In this document: one piece after another, positions 22,364 through 33,773 of the stretch | Position numbering within the stretch: the stretch's first letter is position 1 | Layout of the letters: each line of letters begins with the position of its first letter | NCBI RefSeq assembly: GCF_011745365.1 | Contig: NW_024468918.1 | Location: 896,488 to 960,487 of the forward strand | Length of the DNA: 64,000 bases | Reading direction: 5' to 3' | From: Cryphonectria parasitica EP155 | Lineage: Eukaryota > Ascomycota > Sordariomycetes > Diaporthales > Cryphonectriaceae | Program-made: the position numbers and the translations under genes | Notes under the pieces: generated by a model | Database searches by the model: none | Told to the model about the DNA's origin: nothing | The model's input: the letters and a program-made list of their open reading frames with translations, nothing else

Positions 22364-24969
22364 TGCGAACCTGTGCCACTCCCCCTTCAAGGAAGACCGT
22401 CAAGTATGAATCCTGTCACGGGAGCCTCGTTGGCTATTGTTTGTTCGAGGTTGGACGTAGAGTGGTGGGAAAGCCGTCCCAAAATTATTAGATGGTGCAA
22501 GGACCAGAAAAAAAAAAAAAGGAAAAAGAGAAAGAAAAAGATCAAAGAGTTGACAGGAACACTCAGAGACCGAGGAAGGGAAGATGAGGACACGGGGGGG
22601 GGGGATCTACATGGATATGAATGAATGAGCAGCCAAGATACAAAATCCGGCCTTCAATTACTACTCGAGCAAGTCCGAGAGGAGAAGCCTTGGCACAGAC
22701 AATATCTTTTTCTAAGCCCATAGATTGCGCTTACCAACATCATGTTATCTATCTTGACAGGTCTGCTGGGCATTAAGCCTCGCCCTTCTTCCTCTGCCAA
22801 GACGGCCAAAGTGGAACTCACAAGAAATGGGCTGGGCCCACTCGAGATAAGAAGCCCGTTAATAGAAAACGTTCTGGAAATTGATCGTGGAAGGAAAGTC
22901 CAGCCCGCGTTCTTCTCTTTCTCCAGCGGGGCCCCGAAAAGACAAAGAAAAAATAAGAGAGAAGAAAAAAGGAGAAAGGCGGCCGGCGGTAGAGGGCGGA
23001 CGAGGCTCCGAGTGCGGCTTCTGGAAGGAAAGTATCGGGTTGTGTGAGTGAGACAATTCTCTGGCGCGCTTCTTTGTTCCCTCATGCAGGGCCTCGGATC
23101 AGCGCTGCGTCAGCCCTGCGAGCCTTGAAATGCCCTTTCTTATCAGCCGGAGTGGCACAGTGGGTCCCACAGCATAAGCCAGACATGGGGCTTTGGGGGG
23201 GGGGGGGGGCTGTTCGGGGGCCAATACACGCTAGGCGATACCGGCTGTCAGTAACAATTATTGCTGCCACTAGGTTTGAATGTACTGTACGTACTACTAT
23301 GTACTATGGACCATGGAAAGGGAAAAGGCCTCTCTTCCTCTTCCTATTTTCTCCTTATCTCTCAGCCCAGGCTCCAGGCTGTCCATGCCGTCCCCGTTAG
23401 TCCTGTCATTACTATGTACAAATGTACAGTGCCGAATATACTATACAACATACTATACAGCATACTATGCATATATTTTATGACGGATGGGTTGTTGATA
23501 CTCGTGATGACGCTGTACCTGCATAAAGTAAAAGCAATGAATGGTAGCGATGCAAGGGCTCCAGGATCATTCACTACGACGTGATCGCTCAAGTGGAAGC
23601 ACACAATAATGCCACGTGCGGCCCACCACCCAAGCGAGACCCGACAGTATGGTCCTGTGTGTCATTTGTGAACAAATAAAGGGCCGCCTGGTTTGTGATA
23701 GCATAAAAAAAAGAGAGACAGAGACAGAGACAGAGAGAGAGAGAGAGTGTGTGTGTGGGTTCTCTAGTTAATCCCAGCTCCGTAGACGGCGGCGTGCAGT
23801 ACACGGTAATCACAGCATACTGAATCCGGAACAGTCCAAAGTCGAGACGGGCAACGATAAGTAACAGTACTAGGAAACGATAGCAGCCCGCCTTGTTTGT
23901 TAGGTAATGGGCATACAAATCACTCACCGGCGCCGGGTTTGGATCAGGCTAAACCTTTTATTACTATTGGTGCGAACTCAGCCTTGCCAACTTGAAAGCC
24001 GGCTCCTTGTTCGGCTCACTAGCAGCCCAGGTATGAACGGGACTCTTTTTCACAAGTCATTTGTTAATTAGCTCAAGGCACCTCCACGCCACTGATCCGA
24101 TAACCACGGAGGCTGATTGTACTAGTAAACAAATTAAAATGACGCCGGCGTGGGATGGCAAACGGTCTGGCATGTGACTGTTGACAAAATGCCCCAGTTG
24201 ACGTGCATTAGCTGCCGAATGAGCCGTTCACCAAGGTGGTATTTTTATGACTATTGACACAGAACATATCATCTGTGCACCTGCTTTACTGCCAGTACTT
24301 AAGCAAGGCCTTGTTGGGGCAAGGTCCCTATGCATGTCGTCGCCAGTGTCTGAAGACGATCGATGCAGAACAAACGACATAATGGCAGTAATTCCTTGAT
24401 AGAAGAAAACAGTTCTATGCTCCTATCCTCTTACAATGTTGTTTCTTCCAATTTTGACAAATTATCTTATAGCTAGCGTGTTCACATGAGGCATGAAGGA
24501 AGACGTGTTATTGCAGCGACATGATAACTGCGAGGACCTAATCAATGACAACCTGCTGAACTTTGTTCCATCGTGAGATCTTCACGGTTGGCTTCATGAC
24601 AGTTTTTCATCCGATTACCCTATATTGACAGTGTCCATATGCGGGCTTGGTTGATTCCTCTACCATGATAATTAATTAATCGACTTGAAAATACTTCAGA
24701 CTTGGCTCTCACCGCTAGTCTACGCCTAATTGTTGTGATTCAACCGCCAGTCACTCATCGCATACACACAGGTTCATGCACTGCCAAAGATTGACAGGAT
24801 AGTTAGAAAGGTGTTTTTATACATAAGCCAAGCTCATGCTTGGTATTACATAGTACAGTATAAGCTTCGCCGCCTCCACCAACCGCCCCAGCCACATGAT
24901 TACCTGTGTAAGCAAGTCCACACCAGGGCTGAACATCAACTGAAATAAGATAGTATCCAACCAAGTAAC
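22364..24969. other. 2.6 kb divergent intergenic region (ammonium transporter / sirtuin)
   Basis: No gene is seen. It contains a G11 run at 22594-22604, a G15 run at 23195-23209, GTAC palindromes at 23281-23310, a GA/GT microsatellite at 23711-23758 and AT-rich sequence from 24300. A small perfect inverted repeat, CCAAGC-TCAT-GCTTGG, lies at 24828-24843 about 130 bp before the sirtuin ATG. Confidence 0.5.
22745..23861. promoter_or_regulatory. Cluster of GATA-factor motifs upstream of the ammonium transporter
   Basis: (A)GATAA(G)-type sites occur at 22745-22750 (TTATCT), 22845-22851 (AGATAAG), 23139-23144 (CTTATC), 23354-23360 (CTTATCT) and 23856-23861 (GATAAG), within 1.5 kb of the start codon at 22363. 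AreA/Nit2 GATA activators commonly act on such sites in fungal ammonium transporter promoters. Binding here is inferred. Confidence 0.5.
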
Positions 24970-26291
24970 ATGTTCAAGAAGACCAGCAGTGATTTCTCTA
25001 GCACTCTCCCTTTGTTAACTGCCAGCTGCTCCAAGTTGGTGCTCAGCTCAGTTCGAACAAAATTACTCACGACAAAGTATTACAACCCCCCTCCAAAAAC
25101 AAAGTCCAAATTCCAAGCCAGAAAAAGAAAAACCATGCCAGAACTCAACCCCGACTTCAAAGCCGAGCTCATGGCCAAGGCCAACGAGAGCCTCCAGCGC
25201 CACTTCAAGCGCCTAGACGACCAAGTCCAGCTCCGCGCACAGGCCGCCCCGCCGCCCAGCCAGGAGATGCTCGCCAGCTTCACGCAGCACCTCGGCGCGT
25301 CGCAGAGGGTCCTGGCCCTGCTGGGCGCCGGACTGTCCGCCTCGTCCGGGATCCCGACGTACCGCGGCCCCGGCGGGTTCTGGACGACGTACTCGGACCA
25401 GCAGCTCGCCACGCCGGGCGCCTTCAGGTCGGATCCGTGTCTTGTGTGGCAGTTCTACGAGCACAGGCGGGAGCAGGTCCTGGCGGCACAGCCCAACGCG
25501 GCACACTTTGCTCTGGCGAGGCTGGCGAGTCTCAAGCCTGGATTCCTTGCGGTGAATCAGAATGTAGATGGTACAGTAATAGTGCTCGAGTGCTGCTTTA
25601 TTATGTGATGCTATTTTTTTCTTTCTTTTTTTTTTCTTCTTTCTTTTTTTTTTCTTCTTTCTTTTTTTTTCTTCTTTCTTTTTGCTGACGAGTTCTCATC
25701 ATTAATTAATGACCATTCAACCTAGGTCTCTGCCAACGAGCTGGCCATCCATCGGAGCAAATTGTCAACTACCACGGATCCCTGTTTCGAGTGCGATGTG
25801 TTGACGAAAGCTGCGATTATAAGGCTGATGACTATAATGTCCCCATCGTGCCAGCCCTGCAACAACCTCCTCCCTCTTCACCCTCTCAGAAGAACACAGA
25901 CGACGCCAGATTCCCACTCAATGACAACATCAGCGTCCAAGACCTCCCGCACTGCCCCCGTTGCAAGACGAATCTGCTCAGGCCGGACGTCGTGTGGTTC
26001 GGCGAGGGTGTCCCAGAAGAGAACGCCGCGAGGGTAGAGGAATGGCTCAGCCAGAGTGATTCATGTGATTTGATGCTGGTCATTGGAACATCGGCCATGG
26101 TGCGTCCTGCTGCCGGTTATATACAGAAGGCGAGACAGCGAGGCGCTCGGATCGCCTTTTTTAACCTGGAGGTGAAGGAGGCCGGTGTGGCAAGGCCAGA
26201 GGAGGCTGACTGGTCTTTTGTTGGAGACGCGGCCGAGATGCTTCCTATGGCGCTGGCCAAATTTCTCAAAGACAATGGGGCGACCATTTGA
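24970..26291 (+). CDS. NAD-dependent protein deacylase, sirtuin class III (SIRT5/CobB-like)
   Basis: Two exons, 24970-25570 and 25726-26291, giving 388 aa. The NAD site is GAGLSASSGIPTYRG (119-133), followed by NQNVD (196-200), catalytic His217 (VNYHGS) and zinc cysteines C225, C230, C277 and C280. Tyr163 and Arg166 (QFYEHRRE) match the Tyr-x-x-Arg pair that lets SIRT5 and CobB remove succinyl, malonyl and glutaryl groups, so desuccinylase-type activity is likely; LLRPDVVWFGE is also typical. A second in-frame ATG (codon 56, 25135) has the better A-rich context. The 55-residue extension before it is Ser/Thr/Lys-rich with few acidic residues and could be a mitochondrial targeting sequence. If so, the two starts would give mitochondrial and cytosolic forms. 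It converges with the S33 hydrolase. Confidence 0.92.
25614..25683 (+). repeat. Polypyrimidine tandem repeat inside the sirtuin intron
   Basis: T8-11 runs alternate with CTTCTTTC about three times, filling nearly half of the 155 nt intron and ending at a GCTGACG branch-like site. Confidence 0.75.
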
Positions 26292-26403
26292 TGGATTGTG
26301 AATAAGTAGCTATTACTATCTCGTTGTAGATTGAGATTTGGGAAAATTGTCAAGGTTCATAAATGTTGGACTGGGTCAAAAACAAATCCTCTCTCCAAGG
26401 ACA

Positions 26404-28194
26404 TTATTGCCACCGCGTCCACGTTGGCCAAGCCGGATCCCTTGCGATCTTCAGCTGAGCCATATGTATCTGCATCTCCTCAGGATCCGCAAAATCCCTC
26501 AGGGCAGTGATGCTCTTTCCATTCTGATCTTCCGGCTTCACAAAATAGGGCCCATCGACCTCGCACTGAGTGTGGCTGTCTGGCACCGTACCGTTGTACA
26601 GGAAGGCCCGCACATGCTTTGCAACACAGCTCGACGTGACGGCCACAGTGCAGTGACCAAAACCCTTGACCTCCACAATCTCCGAGCCTGCAAAGGCCCT
26701 CTTGGCGGACTGGGCAGACACCAGGGGGCAGATGGGGTCGAAGGTGGTGCTCAGGATGAGTAGGGGATGTGCAGTTTCGACGCCGAGTCTAGGCACGTAG
26801 TTATGCGTCTTGGGAATGGTCCATTGTTGCTTCTGATAAAGTTCACTGGTCCCGGCCGGAGCGAACAGGCTCGAATTGGCCACGGGCTTTATGATCTCGA
26901 GCGCAGACAGGCGCCCCTTGGGCCAGTTTCTCAGGCCGGATTTGCCATCATTGTAGGTGACGAACTGGTTGGCCTCGCCCCCGAGGTCCCAAGCATCAGC
27001 TCCGCCGTAGGCCAGAAACGCGTCGGTTGCATTTCCTTCGAGTAACTTCGCAAGACGATCTGCAAGCGCAGACCACTGCGCCGGTTTGTACAGTTCGGGA
27101 AAGATGCCGGTATACAAGATCTTGGAGTAGTCGAGTGTACCCCAATTTGTACTGTTGACATAAACGCTCAATGGTTCGTCGTAGATGTTTTCTGCGAACC
27201 CGAGAACTTTGTCCATGAGCTCCTCTTTGGATTTCGACAATGTGGACAATGTGCAGTTTTCTTCTGCATTCAGACACTCCTCGAAAAACCCCTCGAAGAC
27301 ACGAAACGTATCGGTATAGAACTCTTCAGTCACAATCTCGTCATACCAGGAAAATTGATTGACCACGCCGTCGATAATGACGCGTTCGGACCGTTCAGGG
27401 AAGAGGCCAGCGTACGTTTGGCCGAGGAGTGTTCCGTAGCTGAAACCCCAGTAGATCAGACTTGCTTGGCCCACAGCATCCAGAATACTGTTCATGTCTG
27501 CAGCAGTCTGGGGCGTATTGATGTATAGCCCATGTTCGCCCATGGTATCTGCACAAGCCTGTACAAAATTCTGGGCAAAGGCATAAGCCTCCGGGCTGTC
27601 CTCGATGACCCTGGAGTGCTTGACCTGAGACAGGGCACGCCGAGTCTCCTGATTAGGATAACAAGAAGCTTGCGGCGTCGAATGGTTAACACCTCTCGGG
27701 TCGAAGGATAGCAGATGGAAGCCCTCGCCAACAATGGTGTTGAGCTGCTCGCCACGCCTGAAGAGGAACTCGAGACCAGAGCCTCCTGGGCCGCCTGGGT
27801 TGATAAGAAGGTTCTGGGTGGCATTCTTCCCGCGCATGCGAATCAGAGGGATGGTGAAGACCTTGTCGCCCGAGTTGGTCGCATTGAACTGGTCCATGGG
27901 CACCGAGATGGTCGAACACTCCACATGCCGTCCCGCGACCTCCCCGCAGGCCTCCCATGCGATGTGCTCTCCTTCGTAGCGAAACTGGCCACCTCTGCGA
28001 TCATGTCCACAGTGGCCATGACGCGTGATAAATGCGCGCCAGGAAAAGTGTACCAGAGCAAGAAAGACCAGAATGCTGCTTGCCAGAAGGAGCTTGGGCG
28101 ACCTCAAGCTGGGACGTTTTGGATGACGGCGAACATCTGTTCCATGCTGTCTAGGCGTTGTAGCCAGGCCCAGAAAGGACTGCTTCTCGTCCAT
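26404..28194 (-). CDS. Membrane-anchored alpha/beta hydrolase, peptidase S33 (TAP-like) family
   Basis: Intronless, 596 aa. A basic N-terminus is followed by one hydrophobic segment (about 35-53, LLLASSILVFLALVHFSW), giving type II topology with the catalytic domain in the secretory lumen or outside. The oxyanion motif NPGGPGGSG is at 132-140. The nucleophile is Ser252 in GFSYGT, and the acid Asp486 (FDPICP) and His514 (GFGHC) complete the triad. The C-terminal TAP-like lid region carries paired cysteines (SSCVAKHVRAF, TQCEVDGPYF). Several N-x-S/T sites support secretion. Relatives include bacterial tripeptidyl aminopeptidases and fungal secreted proteases, so a prolyl or tripeptidyl aminopeptidase-like role is likely, but the substrate cannot be told from sequence. 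Confidence 0.88.
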   Translation of the reverse strand: MDEKQSFLGLATTPRQHGTDVRRHPKRPSLRSPKLLLASSILVFLALVHFSWRAFITRHGHCGHDRRGGQFRYEGEHIAWEACGEVAGRHVECSTISVPMDQFNATNSGDKVFTIPLIRMRGKNATQNLLINPGGPGGSGLEFLFRRGEQLNTIVGEGFHLLSFDPRGVNHSTPQASCYPNQETRRALSQVKHSRVIEDSPEAYAFAQNFVQACADTMGEHGLYINTPQTAADMNSILDAVGQASLIYWGFSYGTLLGQTYAGLFPERSERVIIDGVVNQFSWYDEIVTEEFYTDTFRVFEGFFEECLNAEENCTLSTLSKSKEELMDKVLGFAENIYDEPLSVYVNSTNWGTLDYSKILYTGIFPELYKPAQWSALADRLAKLLEGNATDAFLAYGGADAWDLGGEANQFVTYNDGKSGLRNWPKGRLSALEIIKPVANSSLFAPAGTSELYQKQQWTIPKTHNYVPRLGVETAHPLLILSTTFDPICPLVSAQSAKRAFAGSEIVEVKGFGHCTVAVTSSCVAKHVRAFLYNGTVPDSHTQCEVDGPYFVKPEDQNGKSITALRDFADPEEMQIHMAQLKIARDPAWPTWTRWQ

Positions 28195-30136
28195 GGTTGT
28201 TGTTACGAGATGAATTTGAATGGATCTCGAGACAGGAAAATGGGAATCGCCTTCTGGACAAGGGCGACTTCCTTTCTCATATCACTTGTTTACTTGTTAA
28301 TTAGTTCCTTCCAAGTCGAGCACAGCAGCATAGGAAGGAGGGGCGGCCTCGCACGTGACGACCCGACAGCCATAAGCTGCGGAGGGAAGACTCCCCGAAA
28401 TTTTATCGTTCCGACTTCTTTGCAACTACACTATATGCACTTGATGATTGTCCATGAAGATCAGTATCGGGGTTTTTTCTTCTTTAAGACTGTTGAAGTT
28501 TAATTAATTCTGGAAAATGGGCAGAATAACATAGCTGCACCTTTGTATCCTTTTGGTCAGACCTCGTATACCAAGGTCATTCTTTTGTCAACTTATCAGT
28601 GATTGGATGCGACTTTTAATATGGTGCTCCTTCCGTGTTGAGACTAGTAGAATGTAAAATCTCCAAACTTGAAAGGAAGCCAGGTACGATTAGATATAAT
28701 AAAGATAATCAACTTTTCAGTTGAAGTCTCCCTCGTCTGGGACAGAAACAAATGGCTAGAAATTTCAGCTAAAGAGTGCTTCTTTTGAGGTTCATACACT
28801 GATAGGACAAGATCACTGCACAAAGATGAGTCGTCCACATAGTAAGTATCACCGGATGCCATCTTGCTTGATATCATCGCCGTTGCGGAAACTGCAACTT
28901 CAAATTACTAACAATGTCTACCTAGGTACAGTGAAAGAATAGAATGCACCACAACTGAGTACACTGAATATGGCGACCGCCTTAACAGCCTGGGAGAAAC
29001 CCAAGCCACAAGTATGAATGCAACATGACGGAATATCGAGAGAGAAAAGAGAAGAAAAGAAAGAGAGATAGAGAACAGAAAAAACAAGAATGCAACCATC
29101 CACATGACCCATAACGTATCAGATCTGGCGCTGTATTCCGCGCGTACTTGGGTAGACTGGGGTAATGAACCCATCTTATACGTGCTGCTCTGCTCCCACA
29201 CAAGTAGATGACCCCTTTTGCAAGGCTTCATGAATGGATCGTGGCCATGCTAAGTGGATCAGCGACTAGTCCTCCTCGTACCTTATACCTAGGTATGCAC
29301 CATGATTGTTTTGGCGTGTGTAGCAGAGCATCTCAGCACGCACCAGCCTCCTGAAGCCGAATCTATCTCGGTCCACGAAATTCCCTTTGTCTTCCAAGAT
29401 TGCCCCCTCGCAAAGTTTCCTTAGAGTCTCAAGCGAGGGGGGACGGCTCAAGCAGGGACTCGTCTCCGATTCAATCTGCTCTCCTTGTGACTAATCGAAG
29501 ACAGAGCCCTGCTGTTTTCAAACTCTCCACCCTCTTGCATGTCGTAATCGTTTGGTGGCACGGCTTTGATTCGCGCAAGCCATCTTCAGACGTCACTGAT
29601 CCTCTTGTCTCGTTTCGTAGGTTCTTCATCAATTTTTCTCGCCGACCACTTTCACGTCAACGGCCACCATTCGTGCGTCTTGTTAAGCGTGTGTGGTGGC
29701 GGTGTTCAGGCTCGTGCTTTATGGTAGCACTCTCGAAGCTCCGGCGTCATCAGATGTGGCAGAGCGCCCCCACATCAATGCCTCCTTCGTTCTGACTGAC
29801 TTCTAGAAGTCAAGAGAACTCAACAACCACCCTGCAATGCAAGTAAGCTCTCTCCTCTGTTCAGATGCAAGCAGCTGTAACCTAAGGCCACGTCTTCGAA
29901 AATGAAGGAGAGGGAAAAAAGAGGGACGATTAAATACGACCACGCGACGTTGACAAGGCTGCATAGTTGTAAGGGTGCCTGTGCGCGCCAACACGAGACC
30001 GCATTACCGAGAGAAAATAATAAAATAAAAAAACAAAAGAAGTTGCCCTCATGGTAATAGGACACAGAGGTTATTTTTTCTTCAAAAATAAATTGACAGT
30101 GAGCATCACCGCATACCTGACCTGTCAAGAGTCCTT
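28195..30136. other. 1.9 kb intergenic region, no supported gene
   Basis: This contains the promoter of the S33 hydrolase and the 3' flank of the CCCH gene. The open frames seen at 28908-29231 and 29400-29795 lack ATG starts or coding character. A-rich stretches occur around 30010-30080. Confidence 0.5.
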
Positions 30137-31828
30137 CTAAATTGAGGTGCCACCTAGAGGTGTGTTACTTCCGCCTTCGTCCTCGTCGTCTTCGGTGACG
30201 GGAGAAGTAACTGTGGATGATGGTGAGGTGTGATTAACAGGATCGCCGTTACTGGGCTGTTGACCCGTAGTGGCGGGCACGTAACGGTCGACAGCTAAAT
30301 CGGTCAAGTGCGTAAGGAAGCCTATCTTGCAATAAGCCTTGCCTGAGCCATAGTGCTTGCAGTCCGGCTTTAGACACACGTGGCCGGATAGGCAGGCTGC
30401 ATTTCGACAGTCGCCGCGCTTAGCGCAGGGTAGAGAGCGGGCAAGCCATTCGAGGGCGGGTTTGAGGTCTTCTTCGACCTGGCTGTGGTCGTATTCGCAG
30501 CCGGGTGTGCTGCATGAGCCCTTCAGGTGCATAGCGTTGCACAGCCTTGTAGTGGCAGAGCGAGCCCTGAGGCGGTTCTCGGCGTCGGGGGTAGGCGGAG
30601 ACAGGTAGTAATCCAGGCGCTGACCATTTTTATTTACGGCGACGTGACCGGGCGGGATGTCTTCTTTTCTGGGCAGTTGACGCAGGAGGTCGGCCTGCTG
30701 CATATAGGTCCTATGGGGGCTGTCGCGAGCGTGCATTGACCCTCCCATGGGGCCCCCAACACCACCATCATAGTCGAGGAGAGACCCGTTATCTGACCTC
30801 CAATCTCGCGACAATCTCGAGGAATTATTATTGTTGTTGTTGTTATTGTTATTATTGTGGTTGTGATTGTTGTTGTTGTTACGAACCGGTAGGGTGCTCG
30901 TTGTCGTTGTCATCGATTGCGGGTTGGCATGCAGCTTCTTGCAGTTACTGCCATATCTGCACTTGCCCAACTTGTAAAACGAACAGATCTCAGCACTCGT
31001 TGCTGCTGAGGATGGAGACGGGAGGGACGGAGTAGATTTGTTGAAGGAGGAGATGGTCTGGAGCGGCTTAGGATAGATGGCATCCATGGCAGAGCCGGCG
31101 GGTCGGAAGACGCCCGGGAGCTCCTCGATGCCTAGACCAAGCTTGGTAAACTCGTCGTGAAATAGCAGGCCTGGTGTCTTTATGAGGGTGACACGGTCGC
31201 TGTGGTCCCGATACTGGGTGAGTTCGGACACATAGCCGGCGTCGTGGCAAGCAGCAAAGTAAATATGCTTACACTGAGCGTTCTCGGCATAAAGGCGCAG
31301 CAGGCCGCGGAGCTTGAAATCAGCATTCTCCTTGAGCTCGCCGGCGTCGACAAAGTCGGTTAGAGGATAGGACCTGTTGAAATGGGCGATGAAGGGCGCC
31401 AGCGAGCGCTTCTCGGCACCAAGAAGGCCTGACTTGCTCAGGGCCTTGGACAGGCCAGCGACGTTGGCGTAGGCACGGACGACGATGTCGCAGTGCTCGA
31501 GGCCCTTCCGGCGCAGGCTGGTCTTGATGCCGTCGTTGAGCAGCTGGGCAGCCCTCGAGCCTCCCTCGGCCCCAGCACCGACGAGACGATCGTCAAAAAC
31601 ATAGCCATCGGCGTCAATAAGAACCAGGACAAAAGGGTTGCGCTCCTGGCCACGAGCTAGCTGCTTGTAGCGCTCCCGGGCATCCCGCTCCTCCTCGTAG
31701 TCGCTCTTGAGACGCTGATGCTCCTCGAGCAGCAACGCATAATTATTGAGGATTGCTTCGAGTTTATCATTGCGGCGATAGTCTGCCAGCTGCTTTGCAG
31801 CATCGTCGATCTCTTTATCGGTTAGCAT
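30137..31828 (-). CDS. CCCH zinc-finger protein with an N-terminal NYN-like domain
   Basis: Intronless, 563 aa from the ATG at 31828 (MLTDKEIDDAAKQLADY). After a coiled coil (about 15-60) comes a conserved fungal domain (about 65-270). FVLVLIDADGYVFDDRL, DFVDAGELKENADFKLRGLL and IYFAACHDAGYVSEL place acidic residues as in NYN/PIN-like nucleases. This fold assignment is an inference. Then come a CCCH finger (CSFYKLGKCRYGSNCKKLH), a poly-Asn/His tract, and a C-terminal cluster of Cys/His motifs (CNAMHLKGSCSTPGCEYDH, CAKRGDCRNAACLSGH and a further Cys pair). The acidic Ser/Thr-rich tail is disordered. The arrangement suggests an RNA-binding, possibly RNA-cleaving, regulator. Similar fungal proteins exist, but their function is not known to me. 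Confidence 0.85.
   Translation of the reverse strand: MLTDKEIDDAAKQLADYRRNDKLEAILNNYALLLEEHQRLKSDYEEERDARERYKQLARGQERNPFVLVLIDADGYVFDDRLVGAGAEGGSRAAQLLNDGIKTSLRRKGLEHCDIVVRAYANVAGLSKALSKSGLLGAEKRSLAPFIAHFNRSYPLTDFVDAGELKENADFKLRGLLRLYAENAQCKHIYFAACHDAGYVSELTQYRDHSDRVTLIKTPGLLFHDEFTKLGLGIEELPGVFRPAGSAMDAIYPKPLQTISSFNKSTPSLPSPSSAATSAEICSFYKLGKCRYGSNCKKLHANPQSMTTTTSTLPVRNNNNNHNHNNNNNNNNNNNSSRLSRDWRSDNGSLLDYDGGVGGPMGGSMHARDSPHRTYMQQADLLRQLPRKEDIPPGHVAVNKNGQRLDYYLSPPTPDAENRLRARSATTRLCNAMHLKGSCSTPGCEYDHSQVEEDLKPALEWLARSLPCAKRGDCRNAACLSGHVCLKPDCKHYGSGKAYCKIGFLTHLTDLAVDRYVPATTGQQPSNGDPVNHTSPSSTVTSPVTEDDEDEGGSNTPLGGTSI
30820..30880 (-). repeat. Trinucleotide repeat coding the poly-Asn tract
   Basis: (ATT/GTT)n on the plus strand, read as AAC/AAT codons of the CCCH gene. 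It encodes about 17 Asn interrupted by two His. Confidence 0.8.
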
Positions 31829-33773
31829 TCTCAATCTTTCGCTTGTAGCTTGGCTGGCTGATGAGGGTCGTCCGAGAGGCGCAGCAGGCGGGGTTGAGAG
31901 AGAGCAGATAGCGCTTGTGAGACCTTGAGTAGTGAAGATGATGGGTCGTAAAGACGGGAAAGATTCAGGGATGTACCCAATATCCCTCGAATCACCAGCC
32001 TGCTGTATTTTCCAACGTGTATTCCCGAGGGTCCCTCGAAGTAAGCGTGCTGACGAGTGTCCTGCACGGACGAGGAGTTCCTCAAGCCTGCTGCACCTTT
32101 GGCAATAAGTGGGTGCAGTTGGTCTGGTGTGTAGGAAAGAAGAGAGAGAGAGAGGGAGACAGGATCGAAGGATGTGATCCTTGACGGAACAGGCGGGGAC
32201 AAACTCCTAGGATCGCCTCTTTTCCTCTCTCTTTCTCTTTCCTTTTTCTTTTCTTCTGGTCTCCCTCCTCTCTTCTGATAGGGAAAATGGTGAAGGGAAG
32301 GGGGAAAAAAGGTAACAAAAAGTGGGAATGGTGCGTGTGGCCTTCGTGATTGCCTGTGAGCCTTGATGCATGCAAATCTAGGGGATTCGGTACAGCTCTG
32401 CTGCAGTGCGATCTGGCGGACACCCTAGTATTTGGTCGCCCAGGGAATTGATGTGTGAAGAAGGTGTGTGGACGAACACAGTTTCTCTCCCCCTCCTAAA
32501 AGAGATTGAATTTCTGTGGAGGTTTTGTGCTCACTGTGCAGTACGGTGCATAGACGAAGGTCAAGGGAAGGAGGTAATGCTACTGAGGTACGTACCAAAT
32601 TCGTACCAAAGTAGCCCACTCTAGCAAGGGCCCCGCAGAAATGTGTCGGTCGGTGTTAGCGGCGGGAGTTTCCAGGTCCCCTAGAAGGCCTGACCATACT
32701 AGCACCTCCTCAGCGGGACCAAGTAACTGCTCGCTTTATCCGCCGTTGCACGTAACCTACTGCGTGCTGCATACTGTAGTATGTACTGTGGATATTTACT
32801 ACACTGTTCTAGAGGGGTGTGCGTGTATGTGTGTGTGTGTTCGTGTTTTACTTTCTCTCCTTTTGCTTTTTTTTATTATTATTTTATGCCGAGGTATCTT
32901 TGATGATTCCATGAATATAAGTAGATAGCAGAGCATGGCCAAGTAAGCAACTATTTTGATTATATATCCTGCTTATCCAAGAAGACTTCATAGCTATATT
33001 ATACCTAATTATGAACTTCCAAATAAGGTTGGAAACCAGCAAGTGCATGGGGTGTTGTTGGGGTCTGAGGTGCATGGCCTGCATGGCCTGAAGCACGGCC
33101 ACTATAGTACTGTAGTCACCCCCACTTCGGTACAAAGTCTACTGCAGAGGAAAGAGGCGACATCCAGTGATAACAACTGCAGGTGGAAACTTATCAAGAA
33201 AATGGAAATCTAGGCTTTGACTTGAGGTATGGTGTGACGGAAATTGGTCATCTGCTTGTCGTAATGGACCGGAAGAACAAATAAAACGGTGTCACAGTCA
33301 CAAGCAAACTAGAATGACGCCGAATCACGAGAGGATTGCACTTTGATTTGCAGGGGCGAGGGTGCCCTGGAATCCTGCTCCTGCCATGCGATGGCGAGTG
33401 TGGCGCAGGGGCCTTCCAGCTCGAAACCACCACCTGCCGTCATCCTCGTCCTCATCCTCAAGCAACCAAAGACACCCAACATTTTCCTTCCTGCTCATCT
33501 GTCCATCCATCCGTCCACCCATCTACCCGTCAACTCACACGTCTATCTATCCTTATTCCTCCGTCACTTACCACCCGTCCTGATCGTCCACTCTTCCTTC
33601 CCATCTCCTTACACACGCCTGCATCTCTAGCAAGGACGAGTGTTCCTCGCTCTGTTACCTGCCACTGCTCACATGACCGGTCCAGTCCAGTCCAGCCAGC
33701 CAGTCGACCATTGAGGCATCTCAACACCGCATAAAGGCGCTTACGTCCTTTCTCTCCACTCACAAGAGTCGCA
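31829..33773. other. 1.9 kb divergent intergenic region (CCCH / LysM)
   Basis: No gene is seen. The region has GTAC-rich stretches near 32584-32610, 32771-32786 and 33104-33118, a GT run near 32820-32840 and a CT-rich leader just before the LysM gene (33440-33760). Confidence 0.5.
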
